DNA of 64,000 bases from Peribacillus deserti (GTDB taxonomy: Bacteria; Bacillota; Bacilli; Bacillales; DSM-1321): contig NZ_JAFBFI010000005.1 in assembly GCF_016909175.1 (NCBI RefSeq), positions 156,586 to 220,585 on the forward strand, given 5' to 3'. Numbering within the stretch: position 1 is the first letter of the stretch; every line of letters starts with the position of its first letter. Made by a program: the position numbers and the translations under genes. This document shows, one piece after another, positions 1-9,887 of the stretch. A model generated the notes under the pieces. It was given only the letters and a program-made list of their open reading frames with translations, was not told where the DNA came from and did no database searches.

Positions 1-308
1 TCCTTCCCCCATTTTGTATTTTTAGTAGTCCTTTCCCTCTTTTTGATAAGTAAATGCTGCAAACAAAGTGATTTGTTCGTTGTCGCCCAATTTTTAATAA
101 AGTAGTTCCCCGTCTTCCAGACAAAGGACTTTCTAGAGAGATCCTTTATTTTATACCGACAACAATACATTATTTATTCAAAGCCAATACTTAGCAAACC
201 TTCCCAGATAATATAAACGTCCACACTAAAAAACAGACACATATAAAAACAAAAAGGCTCCCAATTTTGGTATGTCTTTTTGTTGTCCGGCATTAAAAAT
301 TACAAGCT
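1..308. other. Gene-free left edge
   Basis: No convincing gene, RNA or strong terminator was recognised between the window edge and the fabF stop codon. The stretch is AT-rich. Short CAAAAAGG/CTTTTTG segments near position 260-285 could form a weak hairpin downstream of fabF, but the stem is too imperfect to call. Confidence 0.4.
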
Positions 309-1547
309 TTACTCTTCTGTTCTTTTAAAAATCAACGCGGTATTATGCCCGCCGAATCCTAGTGCATTACTTAAGGCTGCGTTTACTCTTGCTTTTTTAG
401 CTGCATTAGGGACATAATTCAAATCACATTCTGGGTCAGGAGTTGTTAAATTGATAGTCGGGGGAATCACTCCTGTTTTTAACGTCATTAATGTGAAAAT
501 GGCCTCCACTGCACCGGCTGCTCCCATCATGTGGCCAGTCATTGACTTAGTAGAGCTTATCGGAATGCTGAAAGCTCGTTCCTGTAAGAATGTTTTAATG
601 GCCTGTGTTTCAAATTTGTCGTTATATTTGGTGCTTGTTCCGTGAGCATTTATATAGTCAATATCCTCCTTTAAAAGCCCAGACTGACTAAGAGCGCCTT
701 CCATTGCTCTTATCGCCCCTTCACCTCCAGGTGCAGGACTCGTTATATGGTAAGCATCCGAAACCGAAGAATACCCAACTATTTCACCATATATATCCGC
801 GTCACGACGAACGGCAGATTCTAAGGCTTCTAGTACGAGTGCACCTGCCCCCTCACCCATAACTAATCCATCCCTGTGTTTGTCAAAGGGACGGCATGCT
901 GTTTTAGGATCTGGATTAGTGGAGATAGCACCCATGGCACAAAAAGCTCCGATACCAAGTGGTGTTAAAGAAGCTTCTGATCCGCCGGCGAGCATTGCAT
1001 CCGCTTCTCCTCTTTGGATAATTCTAAATGCATCTCCAATTGCATTCGAACCAGATGCACAAGATATAACGGAAACCGTATTTACACCTTTGGCTCCTAA
1101 TGCAATTGAAACCTGACTAGCTGCCATATTTGAAATCACCATAGTCGTCGAAAAAGGATATAAATTTGTATACCCCCCTTCTAGCAGATTTTTGTGCATC
1201 TCTTCAAAGCTTTCGATTCCTCCAATGGCTGTACCAAAAGATACACCAATTCGTTCTCTAGTAATGGTTTCACCTGGTACAATACCAGAATCCTTTATAG
1301 CCATAAGGGAAGAGGCTACTGCGTATTGAGCAAAACGGTCCATTCGGTGCCGCTTGTTTATTTGCATATAGTCAGATAAATCAAAGTTATGTACTTGTGC
1401 GGCAGTTTTTGCTGAAAATTTCGTACAGTCGAATCTAGTTAATTTACCTATTCCAGAATGACCTTTAACGACAGAATCCCATGTTTCTTCTACGCTATTG
1501 CCTAATGGAGTGACCGCTCCCATTCCTGTAATGACTACTCTTCTCAT
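309..1547 (-). CDS. fabF: Beta-ketoacyl-ACP synthase II (KAS II)
   Basis: Condensing enzyme that extends acyl-ACP with malonyl-ACP in cytoplasmic type II fatty acid synthesis. The 412-aa length is normal for FabF. The catalytic triad is visible: Cys163 in SCASGSNAIGDAF, His302 in NAHGTST and His339 in KSMTGH, with Lys334 just before it. The start is supported by TAGGAG 7-8 bases upstream. It stands alone, without fabH or other fab genes, and its motifs depart slightly from the housekeeping form (S for T before the active Cys; KYND after AHGTST). It may therefore be a second, specialised copy, which is inference. A KAS domain of a secondary-metabolite pathway is an alternative, but no partner genes are nearby. 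Confidence 0.93.
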   Translation of the reverse strand: MRRVVITGMGAVTPLGNSVEETWDSVVKGHSGIGKLTRFDCTKFSAKTAAQVHNFDLSDYMQINKRHRMDRFAQYAVASSLMAIKDSGIVPGETITRERIGVSFGTAIGGIESFEEMHKNLLEGGYTNLYPFSTTMVISNMAASQVSIALGAKGVNTVSVISCASGSNAIGDAFRIIQRGEADAMLAGGSEASLTPLGIGAFCAMGAISTNPDPKTACRPFDKHRDGLVMGEGAGALVLEALESAVRRDADIYGEIVGYSSVSDAYHITSPAPGGEGAIRAMEGALSQSGLLKEDIDYINAHGTSTKYNDKFETQAIKTFLQERAFSIPISSTKSMTGHMMGAAGAVEAIFTLMTLKTGVIPPTINLTTPDPECDLNYVPNAAKKARVNAALSNALGFGGHNTALIFKRTEE

Positions 1548-1738
1548 AATATTGCTCCTAACATATGGACATTATATGTTAGCTAAAATTCGACACCGTT
1601 CTCTTAATTTCCTTTATTTGTAAATTTAAAACAAAAAAATGCCTTAGCAGTAGATAATAAAATAAGTAATGTTTTTTGTAGTGGCGTTATGGCATGTTCA
1701 TTTCCCATTAGTTGGAACAAAAAACGACTTGCCACTTT

Positions 1739-2193
1739 TTATCCTTCTAAGCTAACTGTAAAGTTTAGGTTTGATTTTTGGTTTTGATCAATGATTTCTA
1801 CGGTTATTTCGTTTACAATAGTCGAAAACTCAAAGTGAAATTTCTCGGCTCCTATTAATGCATTATGAAAGTCTTGCTTATTTTTCAATCTCCCGACCGT
1901 CATGTGTGGAATATAAGTAACCTCTCTAAAAAGGATACTCTTTAGGATTCCTCTATATAATTGATCATGCATTTCGATGATTTCGTCATTTCCCTTTTTT
2001 ACATTTAAAAATAAATAGCCGTTTTCGGAGCCTGTCACATCACGCATAACAAGCTCAAAAGGTTTAAGATCATGTATGGATTCTCTTATATGCTCTCTTA
2101 AATAATCACTACTTAAAGGGCTGCTAGAGGGAAATATATTATAATATGTGGTTCAATAAAACGATTGAGTGGGTCATACTTTTCTAAACTCAT
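1739..2193 (-). pseudogene. 2'-5' RNA ligase-like (2H phosphoesterase), frameshifted
   Basis: Two frames together make one 2H phosphoesterase-like protein. The N-terminal part begins at ATG 2193 (MSLEKYDPL) and contains PHIIIYFP, the place of the first HxT/S motif, already degenerate. Around 2128-2140 the reading moves by one base into the frame that carries the rest, including the second motif IPHMTVGRL and ends at 1739. This family acts on RNA or cyclic-phosphate substrates. The shift lies in the CCCTCTAGCAGCCC stretch. An intact 102-aa frame remains from 2047, but it lacks the first motif and so is unlikely to be active. Confidence 0.7.
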
Positions 2194-2274
2194 AAATCTT
2201 TTGTATATTAATGAATTGAGAAAAAATGCAAAATTGATCTATTTAAAATAAGGTTCACCTTCTATTGAATATGT

Positions 2275-3034
2275 TTACCGCTCGTGGTTTAGTTCGAAGT
2301 GTTCTTCATGGAGTTTAACTATTTTTAGATCGATATTGAATTGTCTTATTTTCTCAGCTAATGATTCTACACCGAATATCTCCGTAAAAGTGTGGCTTCC
2401 GACAACTAAGTTAATCCCTGCAAATTGAGCATACTGTATGGTGTATAAGGTAGCCTCACCGGTTACATATGTGTCACAACCGCCTTCAACTGCTAGTTTA
2501 ATAAGTCTGATGAATGCCCGGCTCCTGTTAGTACTCCAATTCTTTTAAATTCCTTTTCATTGTGTCTCCATGCTCTTGCAGATTCCTCCAGTATATTTCT
2601 CATTCTCTGAACGAAGGTTTCAAAACTAATTGGGTGATTAAACTCACCAATTCCTGGTATTTCACCGTTCTGATATACAGAGTATTGCCTGATACTATCG
2701 ATACCGATCAACTTCATGAGTGAGCTGCTGGTTCCGAATTCAATGAAATCTAAAGGACCATGTATAAAAAAATGACTAATATTTCTTTTAATTTTTTTAT
2801 ACATTGCTCTCTCAACCCATAAATAAAATCCCAGGCATCATGATGTGTAATCATCAAATCCACTTTATTTTCCGCAGCCTTTTCGATCGTGTCGATAGAG
2901 AGATTCGTACAGTAACCAATTTTTGATATGCAGATATTCGATTCATTTGTAAATCCATAATCATCTTGAAATTCTTCCAATAATTCTCTATTAAAGAGCT
3001 TCGTTATTATTACTTTAAATTCATTCAGGTTCAT
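2275..3034 (-). pseudogene. Nif3/YqfO-like protein, two frameshifts
   Basis: Nif3-like (DUF34, dinuclear metal-binding) protein split into three frames. The first part starts at ATG 3034 and includes MITHHDAWDF, matching the metal-binding HH region. The frame changes near 2780, continues through GVLTGAGHSSDL, and changes again near 2498. The last part (AVEGGCDTYVTGEATLY, VVGSHTFTE) ends at the TAA at 2275-2277. The TGE and GSH-T segments are family hallmarks. Each break looks like a single-base indel. Together they would give about 250 aa, the usual size of the single-domain form. Expressed as it stands, the product would be truncated. Confidence 0.75.
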
Positions 3035-3088
3035 AGAATACCTCCATAGTTTTAATAAATTTTATCACACTATTACCATTATTTCTCA

Positions 3089-3121
3089 ATAAAAAAAGAA
3101 CCGTTTTAAACGATTCTTCTT
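3089..3121 (-). terminator. Hairpin terminator downstream of corA side / upstream gap
   Basis: Stem AAGAACCGTTT / AAACGATTCTT with one G-U-type mismatch and A/T-rich flanks on both sides, so it could end transcription in either direction. A near-identical hairpin occurs at 20926-20952. Confidence 0.55.
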
Positions 3122-3286
3122 TATCTTTCTAGTGATTGAGATTTTAGTGGCTGGCTTACATATGAATGACCTAAAGATTTCCTTGGTCGCTTTGATATGC
3201 AGCATAGGTATCTCATATATAGGCATTCAGCTGAATCATTCATACTGCCACTTACCCTGAAAGCAGAAAAATGAGCACAACAATGC

Positions 3287-4237
3287 TTATTTAAACCATC
3301 CCTTTTTGTTAAACCAGATAAACATTCCCATCCCTATTACAATCATTAGACATAGGGCTTGAAAATACCCATATTTCCATGTCAATTCAGGCATATGTTC
3401 GAAATTCATTCCATATATACCGGCTATAAAGGTTAATGGCATGAAGATAGTAGTTATAACAGTGAGAACCTTCATTACATGATTTGTTTGTGTTGAATTT
3501 AATGCTATATAACTCTCTCTAATATCTGTTGTCAATTCACGACTTGCCTCAATCATCTCTCTTAGTCTTACAAGATGGTCGTAAATATCAGTAAAATACT
3601 CCTTTTCAATTTGAATTGAGGCTAGTCTATTGGAGTTCAAGATTCGGTACCCAAGATCTCTCATTGGAGAAATGACCTGTCTTAATAAAAGAATATTATG
3701 TCTTGCTTCAAAAAGATCGACTAGAAGCATCTGCATTGTTTTATTGTGGGGATTATCATCAATCTCATTTAGTGTTTCCTCTATTCTTTGTACCAAAGGA
3801 AAATAATTATCTACAATTTTGTCGAGGACTTGATACAAAACATGAGAAGGGCCCCACTTTTCAACCTTTGAACTTTGTACAAGCCGCTGCCAAACTTTGT
3901 TAATCTCTTCGGATTTATCGTTGTGGTATGTAACAATATAATTTTCCGCAAGAAATATGTCGACTTCCTCTCTAACCAGGTTACTAGTATTTAAAGCCTG
4001 TGCTACAAAGAAAACGTAATCCTCGTAATAATCTAATTTAGGCCGCTGTAAAGTATGAATACAGTCCTCAATTGCCAAAGGATGAAACATTAGCGGGTCT
4101 CTTAATTTGTCAATTTCCTCAGTATTGGGTTGATCAAAATCTACCCAGTACCATAGGAAATCATTATCATTAAGTTCTGATAGAGGTACATGTTCTTTCA
4201 ATTTATAATCCTTAGTGATTGCTGCTGTTCTAATCAT
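3287..4237 (-). CDS. corA: CorA family Mg2+/Co2+ transporter
   Basis: Membrane channel for Mg2+ (and Co2+/Ni2+). The 316-aa protein has the expected plan: a long soluble, helix-rich N-terminal domain and two membrane helices at the C-terminus. The signature YGMN lies at residues 275-278 between the helices, and the protein ends in a basic tail (NKKGWFK). AGGGAGAAAAA precedes the ATG. It is transcribed alone; the 300 bp upstream has no gene. Assignment to the CorA family is secure. Substrate preference cannot be read from sequence. Confidence 0.93.
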   Translation of the reverse strand: MIRTAAITKDYKLKEHVPLSELNDNDFLWYWVDFDQPNTEEIDKLRDPLMFHPLAIEDCIHTLQRPKLDYYEDYVFFVAQALNTSNLVREEVDIFLAENYIVTYHNDKSEEINKVWQRLVQSSKVEKWGPSHVLYQVLDKIVDNYFPLVQRIEETLNEIDDNPHNKTMQMLLVDLFEARHNILLLRQVISPMRDLGYRILNSNRLASIQIEKEYFTDIYDHLVRLREMIEASRELTTDIRESYIALNSTQTNHVMKVLTVITTIFMPLTFIAGIYGMNFEHMPELTWKYGYFQALCLMIVIGMGMFIWFNKKGWFK

Positions 4238-4479
4238 TTTTTCTCCCTATTTATAAAGTGAAATGAAGTATGTTCAATTAGTTAGACTCTATTACATCGA
4301 TATTTCCTTTTCTGACTGAAGTGACCCAATAGCTAATCTTTAATACCCATAACGTCCTATTGATAACCCAGCTTGGCTTTATTTTTTATGTTATGACACT
4401 ATAACTTCCATAACTAGATAAAATCCCCTAAAGAGGAATTATTATTACCTCGATAAATTCTCTACCTTTTTAGTCTAAA
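4238..4479. other. Gap between corA and ABC operon
   Basis: AT-rich spacer holding the corA Shine-Dalgarno and presumably its promoter. No ORF or structured RNA was recognised apart from the terminator that follows. Confidence 0.4.
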
Positions 4480-4528
4480 AAACAGTGAAAAGAGAGGAAG
4501 GCGATCCCCCCCTCTCTTTTCACTGTTT
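4480..4528 (-). terminator. Strong terminator of the amino acid ABC operon
   Basis: Perfect 18-bp arms (4480-4497 and 4511-4528, beginning AAACAGTGAAAAGAG) with a 13-base loop. On the minus strand the right-hand arm is followed by a run of T. It lies 13 bases after the ATPase stop codon. Confidence 0.92.
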
Positions 4529-4541
4529 GTATCTTTTCTGA

Positions 4542-5270
4542 TTACAGAATTTTACTTAGAAATGCTTTTGTCCGTTCATGCTGCGGGTTCCCAAACAATT
4601 CTTCCGGCTTATTTTCTTCGACGATATATCCTCCGTCCATAAAAATCACCCGATCCCCAACCTCACGGGCAAAGCCCATTTCGTGCGTTACTACAACCAT
4701 CGTCATACCTTCTTTGGCCAACTGTTTCATTACATCTAATACGTCCCCTACCATCTCAGGATCTAGTGCGGAAGTCGGCTCATCGAACAGCATAATTTTC
4801 GGGTCCATCGCCAATGCTCTTGCAATGGCAACACGCTGTTTTTGTCCGCCCGAAAGTTCACCTGGATAGCTATGTGCCTTTTCTTTTAACCCGACCTTAG
4901 CCAAAAGCTCCATTGCCCTGCTCTCTGCATTAGATTTATCAATTGAACGGATCTTAATGGGACCAAGGGTTATATTTTGCAGGACCGTTTTATGGGGAAA
5001 GAGATTAAATTGCTGAAAAACCATTCCCACTTCTTGTCTTACTTTATTAATATTGATTTTAGAATCTGTTATATCATGTCCATTAACTATAACATGTCCG
5101 CCTGAAATATCCTCTAGCCTATTAAGGCAGCGGAGGAATGTACTTTTACCAGAACCAGATGGCCCGATAACACATAGAACTTCTTTTTCCTGAATTTCTA
5201 CATTAATGTCTTTTAGGACTTCTATATGACCAAACGACTTTTGTAAATTTTTAACTTGGATAATACTCAT
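4542..5270 (-). CDS. Polar amino acid ABC transporter, ATP-binding subunit
   Basis: ATPase of a GlnQ/ArtM/HisP-type importer, on the cytoplasmic face of the permease. Walker [10 protein letters not shown] (about residues 34-42), Q-loop in [10 protein letters not shown], signature LSGGQKQR, Walker [13 protein letters not shown] and the switch His in VVTHEMGFA are all present. The 242-aa length is typical. Its ATG overlaps the permease stop by 4 bp (ATGA), indicating translational coupling. It is the last gene of a three-gene operon (binding protein, permease, ATPase). Glutamine or another polar amino acid is the likely substrate by family, but this is not proven by sequence. Confidence 0.93.
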   Translation of the reverse strand: MSIIQVKNLQKSFGHIEVLKDINVEIQEKEVLCVIGPSGSGKSTFLRCLNRLEDISGGHVIVNGHDITDSKININKVRQEVGMVFQQFNLFPHKTVLQNITLGPIKIRSIDKSNAESRAMELLAKVGLKEKAHSYPGELSGGQKQRVAIARALAMDPKIMLFDEPTSALDPEMVGDVLDVMKQLAKEGMTMVVVTHEMGFAREVGDRVIFMDGGYIVEENKPEELFGNPQHERTKAFLSKIL

Positions 5271-5911
5271 CGCAGTTCAAATCTCCTTTCAAGGAAATTA
5301 GCCAGTAAAGATAAACAATAAATAATTACAAAATAAATAACACCAACAGTCAGCCATATCTTAAAAGCTTCAAATGTAGCAGAGGCTTGAATTTCCCCTT
5401 GCTGTGTCAAGTCTGCAATTCCAATAATTGAAAGCAGAGATGTATCCTTCAAACTGATAATGGACTGATTAGTAATTGTAGGGAGCATTCTTCTAAATGC
5501 TTGAGGCAGGATGATGAACCTCATTGTTTGGACAGATGTAAGACCAATGGATCTAGCTGCCTCTGTCTGGCCTTTATCAATAGATTGAATACCTGCCCTT
5601 ATTATTTCTGAGAAATATGCTCCAGCATTAATCGCAACTGTAATGATCCCAGCAGTAGTGCTGTCAAACGAAATCCAGGGGAGGGAATTTAACCCAAAGT
5701 AAATGAAAAACAGCTGGACAAGGAATGGAGTTCCCCTGATCGCATCAACAAAAATTCTGCTAATCCAATTTAGCACTTTAATCGGTGCCAAGCGAAGCAA
5801 AGCCATAATCATACCGATCATAAAACCTAAAATAATAGCTATTAAAAAAATATAGATGGTTACCTGCAGCCCTTCTAATAAGTAAGGCAGTGCTGCCAAA
5901 ATTGTTTCCAT
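5267..5911 (-). CDS. Polar amino acid ABC transporter, permease subunit
   Basis: HisM/GlnP-type membrane permease of 214 aa with about five membrane helices. The conserved EAA loop that docks the ATPase is visible as [20 protein letters not shown] (about residues 138-157). Only one permease gene is present, so it probably forms a homodimer. It overlaps the ATPase gene by 4 bp and follows the binding-protein gene after an intercistronic hairpin. The start is supported by GGGGAAC upstream of ATG. Confidence 0.93.
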   Translation of the reverse strand: METILAALPYLLEGLQVTIYIFLIAIILGFMIGMIMALLRLAPIKVLNWISRIFVDAIRGTPFLVQLFFIYFGLNSLPWISFDSTTAGIITVAINAGAYFSEIIRAGIQSIDKGQTEAARSIGLTSVQTMRFIILPQAFRRMLPTITNQSIISLKDTSLLSIIGIADLTQQGEIQASATFEAFKIWLTVGVIYFVIIYCLSLLANFLERRFELR

Positions 5912-5931
5912 TTAATGTTCCCCTTTCATAA

Positions 5932-5958
5932 AGAATGCGCGCAGGATGCGCGCATTCT
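5932..5958 (-). terminator. Intercistronic stem-loop between binding protein and permease
   Basis: Perfect 12-bp arms AGAATGCGCGCA / TGCGCGCATTCT with a 3-base loop and only a short T stretch after it. Placed after the binding-protein gene, it probably gives partial termination or 3' protection, raising binding-protein mRNA over the membrane subunits, as is common in such operons. Confidence 0.75.
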
Positions 5959-5971
5959 CATTAAAATTACA

Positions 5972-6733
5972 TTATTCCCCAAGATACTTATTAACAATCT
6001 CTTCGTATTTTCCGTTTTTCTTTAATTCTTGCAGCCCTTTATTAATTTTATCTAATAACTCTTTGTTTTCACCCTTCAAAACTGCAATTCCATATTGGTC
6101 GCCATTTAAACGGTCCCCTACAATTGTTAATCCAAGATCTTTTTGGGCAATAGCATAGGCAATTACCGGATAGTCTTCAATCAGAACATCTGCATTACCG
6201 TTTGATACTTCCTGGAACATAGATGGGCTGTCATTAAACTGCACTACTTTAAACCCTTCTATTTTAGCATTCTTCTGAGCAAATGTTGCACCAGTAGTAC
6301 CTTTTTTGACAGCAACTGTTTTCCCTTTTAAGTCTTTAATTGTTTTAATTTCAGTATTGTTTTTCTTTACTACAAGTGAAAGACCAGCTTCAAAGTATGG
6401 TTTTGAAAAATCGACTACCTTTTTTCTATCATCGGTAATACTCATTCCTGCGATGGCTAGATCTAGTTCACCAGCTTGCATTGCCGGAATAATACCACCA
6501 AAGTCCATAGGAGAAAGTTCAATTTTAAAGCCTTGGTCTTTAGCAATTGTGTTAATTAAATCAATATCAATCCCTTTATACTCGTCACCTTCTTTAAATT
6601 CAAAAGGTGGATAAGTTGTATCTACTCCAACTTTATATACCTTATCCTTTTCATCTGCATTATTTCCATTACCACACGCAGCAAGTACCAGGATAAGGAT
6701 TAAAAATAGGGATAATAAACTAAATTTCTTCAA
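5972..6733 (-). CDS. Polar amino acid ABC transporter, substrate-binding lipoprotein
   Basis: Extracellular solute-binding protein family 3 anchored by lipid. The signal peptide (MKKFSLLSLFLILILVLAAC) ends in the lipobox LAAC, so Cys20 is the lipidated residue. The mature part has the family features VGVDTTYPPFEF near the start, the ligand-contact DRKKVVDFSKPYF segment and GTTGATFAQKN. Length 253 aa is normal. First gene of the operon with the permease and ATPase; GGAGAGA-type Shine-Dalgarno upstream. The nearest families are GlnH and ArtP; the substrate is inferred only. Confidence 0.92.
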   Translation of the reverse strand: MKKFSLLSLFLILILVLAACGNGNNADEKDKVYKVGVDTTYPPFEFKEGDEYKGIDIDLINTIAKDQGFKIELSPMDFGGIIPAMQAGELDLAIAGMSITDDRKKVVDFSKPYFEAGLSLVVKKNNTEIKTIKDLKGKTVAVKKGTTGATFAQKNAKIEGFKVVQFNDSPSMFQEVSNGNADVLIEDYPVIAYAIAQKDLGLTIVGDRLNGDQYGIAVLKGENKELLDKINKGLQELKKNGKYEEIVNKYLGE

Positions 6734-6888
6734 ACCAATCTCTCCTCTTTTCAGTTAAATGGTAGAATAACAACCCTTTAAAAATTGGGTATTTTTTTAA
6801 ATATACCACAAAATTCATAAAAGTATAAACGGAAACAATATTGTAAAATAATTACTTTCCCGATGCTTAATAGATTAAAAAATAAAAA

Positions 6889-6926
6889 TCAGGACAGCGA
6901 TAGACAATGATTGACTATCCTGTCAA
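6889..6926 (-). terminator. Possible terminator after the YfnA-like gene
   Basis: Interrupted hairpin GGACAG-ATAG / CTAT-CTGTC about 130 bp downstream of the permease stop; on the minus strand it is followed by a T-rich stretch (CTGATTTTTATTTTTT). Confidence 0.5.
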
Positions 6927-7051
6927 ATTTCTGAAAGAAGCGGCAGGCTATACTTTAAGGATATTTTCGGGCACTGCCACTTTTTTTCATTCAGGTGCCC
7001 TTATATCTAAATTACGTTATATTAGTTTCGTTTTTTACCACAAGGATCACT

Positions 7052-8440
7052 CTATTGTTTATTCCTTACTGGATTTAATTTGCTGTGCTTATATCCATAG
7101 CTAAAGTAAATTAGCAGACCTATAATGAGCCACACAACAAATCCTTTCCAAGTAAATGAAGAGAGCTGAAGCATGAGATAAAAGCAGAAGATTACGGCCA
7201 AAGCCGGAATAAGTGGAACCCAAGGTGTTTTGAATCCACGTTTTAACTCTGGCTGCGTTTTACGAAGAACAGCTATACCTAGGGAAACAGTGGCAAAGGC
7301 GAACAAAGTACCTATACTTGTCAATTCTGCTAATTTATCGAGAGGTACAAAACCGGCAAAGAGTGCAACTAAAATGCCAGTTCCCCATGTGCTTGCCAAG
7401 GGAACTTTAGTTTTTGGATGTACTGTTGATAATCGCTTTGGAAGAAGACCATCACGGCTCATTGCAAAGAATAACCTTGTTTGTCCGAACATCATTACGA
7501 TTAGAACAGTAGTAATCCCCACCATAGCTCCAAGAGAGATAAAGCCGGCTGCCCAATCCTGGCCAATAAATTGTAATGCAAAGGCAACCGGATCTTTAAC
7601 ATTTAACATATTAAAAGGTACAATCCCTGTTAGGATAAGAGAAACTGCTATATACAGGGTGGTACAGATTGCTAATGCCGAAATTATCCCGATTGGAAGA
7701 TTCCTCTGGGGGTTCTTCACTTCCTCGGCAGCAGTAGACACGGCGTCGAAGCCGAAGTATGCAAATACCACTACTGCGGCACCCGTTACAACACCTGAAA
7801 ATCCAAAAGGCATAAACGGTTCCCAGTTAGCAGGCTCAACATACCAAACTCCTACCGCGATGAAAAGAAGAACAACTGCGACCTTGATGACAACCATGAT
7901 CGCATTAAATCTGGCAGATTCTTTAACCCCCCTTGTAAGCAATAAAGTCACTAAGAGGACGATAATAACAGCCGGTAAATCAATAACTGTGCCTTTTGAA
8001 GGATCAAACGCACTGGTTAAAGCTGTGGGAATATGAATACCAAACCCGGATAATAAACTTTGAAAATATCCTGACCAACCGCTTGCTACTGCTGAAGACG
8101 CAAGCCCATACTCAAGAACTAAATCCCAGCCCAGAACCCAGGCAAATATTTCTCCGAATGCAACGTAGCTATATGTGTAAGCACTTCCCGATTGCGGAAT
8201 CATCGAGGCAAATTCCGAATAACATAAAGCAGCAAAAACACAGGCTAATCCTGCAATGATAAAAGATAAAATCAAGGCAGGACCAGCATATTTAGCGGCA
8301 GCAACACCGGTGAGTACAAACACACCTGTACCTATAATGGCTCCTACTCCTAACAGGGTTAAATCCATTGCCCCCAAGACTCTGTTAAGAGAATTTTCTG
8401 AAAACTGATTGGATACTACTTTTTTTCTAAATAGATTCAT
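7052..8440 (-). CDS. yfnA: APC-superfamily amino acid permease (YfnA/CAT-like)
   Basis: Integral membrane amino acid/proton symporter of 462 aa with about 12 helices. The APC helix 1 motif GVGAIIGTGVFVLTG is at residues 31-45, and the helix 6 region shows FAYFGFDAVSTAAEEVKNP. Overall it follows the B. subtilis YfnA pattern closely (CAT subfamily), including LTLLGVGAIIGTG and the GWDLVLEY region. ATG is preceded by GGAGGATTTT. It is a single-gene unit with its own upstream region; substrate not determinable from sequence. Confidence 0.9.
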   Translation of the reverse strand: MNLFRKKVVSNQFSENSLNRVLGAMDLTLLGVGAIIGTGVFVLTGVAAAKYAGPALILSFIIAGLACVFAALCYSEFASMIPQSGSAYTYSYVAFGEIFAWVLGWDLVLEYGLASSAVASGWSGYFQSLLSGFGIHIPTALTSAFDPSKGTVIDLPAVIIVLLVTLLLTRGVKESARFNAIMVVIKVAVVLLFIAVGVWYVEPANWEPFMPFGFSGVVTGAAVVVFAYFGFDAVSTAAEEVKNPQRNLPIGIISALAICTTLYIAVSLILTGIVPFNMLNVKDPVAFALQFIGQDWAAGFISLGAMVGITTVLIVMMFGQTRLFFAMSRDGLLPKRLSTVHPKTKVPLASTWGTGILVALFAGFVPLDKLAELTSIGTLFAFATVSLGIAVLRKTQPELKRGFKTPWVPLIPALAVIFCFYLMLQLSSFTWKGFVVWLIIGLLIYFSYGYKHSKLNPVRNKQ

Positions 8441-8712
8441 AAAATCCTCCGTTAAAATTAACTTGTCATATATAAGATTGTCGAAAAAAGTCGAACACCT
8501 ACGTTATTTTACTAGGAGATTATATTTTTGTAAACTTTTAATTTTCTGTATTATGTAATAAATAAGATAGGCACTTGATTTTCTTGCCAACTCCTTTGTA
8601 AATTAGCTGGACACTCCCTTCTAAGAATGCACTTTTACCTTGTTATTCTAAGACTTAATGTGGAGATAAAAACAGATATTTAAGACCGAGGGGTTGTGTG
8701 TCCTGCATCAGT
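8441..8712. other. Intergenic region upstream of yfnA-like gene
   Basis: Carries the permease Shine-Dalgarno and probably its promoter. No ORF recognised. The right end leads into a repeat copy. Confidence 0.4.
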
Positions 8713-8765
8713 CTTGCTAACCCCCCTTACTGGAACACGCAAGAAAGGCTGCAGCAGCAGCCTTA
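8713..8765. repeat. Terminator-repeat copy 1 (degenerate outer arms)
   Basis: Core hairpin GGCTGCAGCAGCAGCC at 8747-8762, followed on the minus strand by TTTCTTGC. It lies about 50 bp downstream of the CBO0543 gene. The outer CTAAC-type arms are divergent. Confidence 0.6.
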
Positions 8766-8809
8766 CGTTCATAAGCTAAAATACCCGTACGTTAAAGAAA
8801 GACAACGGT

Positions 8810-9397
8810 TTAATTTATTTTTTCTACAAGCCACTTAAAAAAAAGACCCATAAAAAAATAAATAGGCATAGAATAGATGTATTTCCAAGTATACAAGATG
8901 TATATATCCATCCAATGAAGTAAAGGCTCAAAAATAAAGGCTCCTCCAAAGGATAACATTAACATACCTTTAAGAAATGAACGCCAGTTATTAAAGAATT
9001 GGTAAACCAGCATAAAAACAACAGGGAGAAATGTTAAATCAAAGGGAACGATAAACGTTAGTACAGGAAACAATCTTGTTTTATACCCCCACCATAATGC
9101 TATGTGTTCACCTATATATTCAAAAGTTACAGAAAATAATGCAATAAATAAACCGAACATAATAATAGTAGTTTTCCTATTCTTATCGAATAATTTCCAC
9201 CATATAACCCAAGGGATAATAGAGATAATCAGAAGGAACCACCAATCAAATGTGAATAATTCGCTGCTAATCCAGTGTTCATAAGATAAATCACGAAAAT
9301 TCTTTGCCGCATCGAATACTTCAATATAAGATGTGTAAATAACCAGTAATATCCCCCCATAATTACTTCTATCCCTTATTTTCAGCAAATAATACAA
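8810..9397 (-). CDS. CBO0543-family integral membrane protein
   Basis: Membrane protein of a Firmicutes family known only by sequence (CBO0543). Recognisable pieces are EHW near the N-terminus, FTFDWWFLLIIS, WVIWWKLFDK, IALWWGYKTRLFP and the PFDLTFLPVVFMLVYQFF block, ending with YILYTWKYIYSMPIYF. About five membrane helices. The ORF opens with TTG at 9397 with little ribosome-binding signal. Family members usually start close to TSYIEVFDAAKNF, and a strong GGGGGG lies just upstream of that point, so the true start is probably a non-ATG codon near 9340. Function unknown. Confidence 0.7.
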   Translation of the reverse strand: MYYLLKIRDRSNYGGILLVIYTSYIEVFDAAKNFRDLSYEHWISSELFTFDWWFLLIISIIPWVIWWKLFDKNRKTTIIMFGLFIALFSVTFEYIGEHIALWWGYKTRLFPVLTFIVPFDLTFLPVVFMLVYQFFNNWRSFLKGMLMLSFGGAFIFEPLLHWMDIYILYTWKYIYSMPIYFFMGLFFKWLVEKIN

Positions 9398-9411
9398 AGT
9401 AATACAGGTAA

Positions 9412-9470
9412 TTAGTAAAAGAGGTGAATTAATATCTTAACGGGTTCGGTTTTGAAGTACAAAAATCAAA
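9412..9470. repeat. Left inverted repeat of a 1.5-kb segment
   Basis: GGGTTCGGTTTTGAAGTAC at 9442-9460, preceded by AAGAGGTGAATTAATATCTT. It points inward and is matched by an inverted copy at 10890-10936, enclosing the DUF2975 locus. Confidence 0.5.
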
Positions 9471-9692
9471 AAAACAAAACAATTTGCGGTACAATTCGCA
9501 TCAGAATTGGTACTGCTTTTTTATTGATATAAAAGGGTTATAGCAGTTTTAACAATCAAATTAACATACTAATTAGCATACTAATTAGCAAGTACCTGCT
9601 GTTTAGCAGACAACCTCGAAAAGGTGTGCTAAAAGATGTTAAAAGGTGTGTTAATTGAGCGGTAATTTTTAGATTGTGGAGGACGATGATTA

Positions 9693-9860
9693 TTGAAGCT
9701 TATTAAGCCGAAAACAACATGCTGGCAATGTAGACTTGTATCGGAACGTGTACGAGCTATCGTAAAAAAATATGCTGAATATACAAAATACAGTGAGAGC
9801 GAAGCGGTTGATATGTTTCTGCTTTTTATTTTTGTCCAAATTAAAAGGATATTTCAATAA
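9693..9860 (+). CDS. Small 55-aa ORF upstream of DUF2975 gene, probably truncated
   Basis: TTG-started frame with GGAGG 11 bases upstream. The product is basic and has a CWQC pair near the N-terminus followed by a helical segment (RAIVKKYAEYTKYSESEAVDMF). Not recognised. The last dozen residues are translated from sequence that is also present upstream of the other DUF2975 gene (from about 9840), so the original C-terminus seems to have been replaced where the DUF2975 module was joined. It may be a relic. Confidence 0.4.
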   Translation: MKLIKPKTTCWQCRLVSERVRAIVKKYAEYTKYSESEAVDMFLLFIFVQIKRIFQ

Positions 9861-9887
9861 CAATAATAATATAACAAAAAACAATAT

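Noticed and set aside
451..1379. Plus-strand open frames over fabF
   Set aside because: They lie antisense to a well-conserved gene, have no ribosome-binding sites and resemble no family.
7230..8259. Long plus-strand frames over the YfnA-like permease
   Set aside because: A 268-codon antisense frame exists only because of codon bias in the permease gene; no start signal and no recognisable protein.
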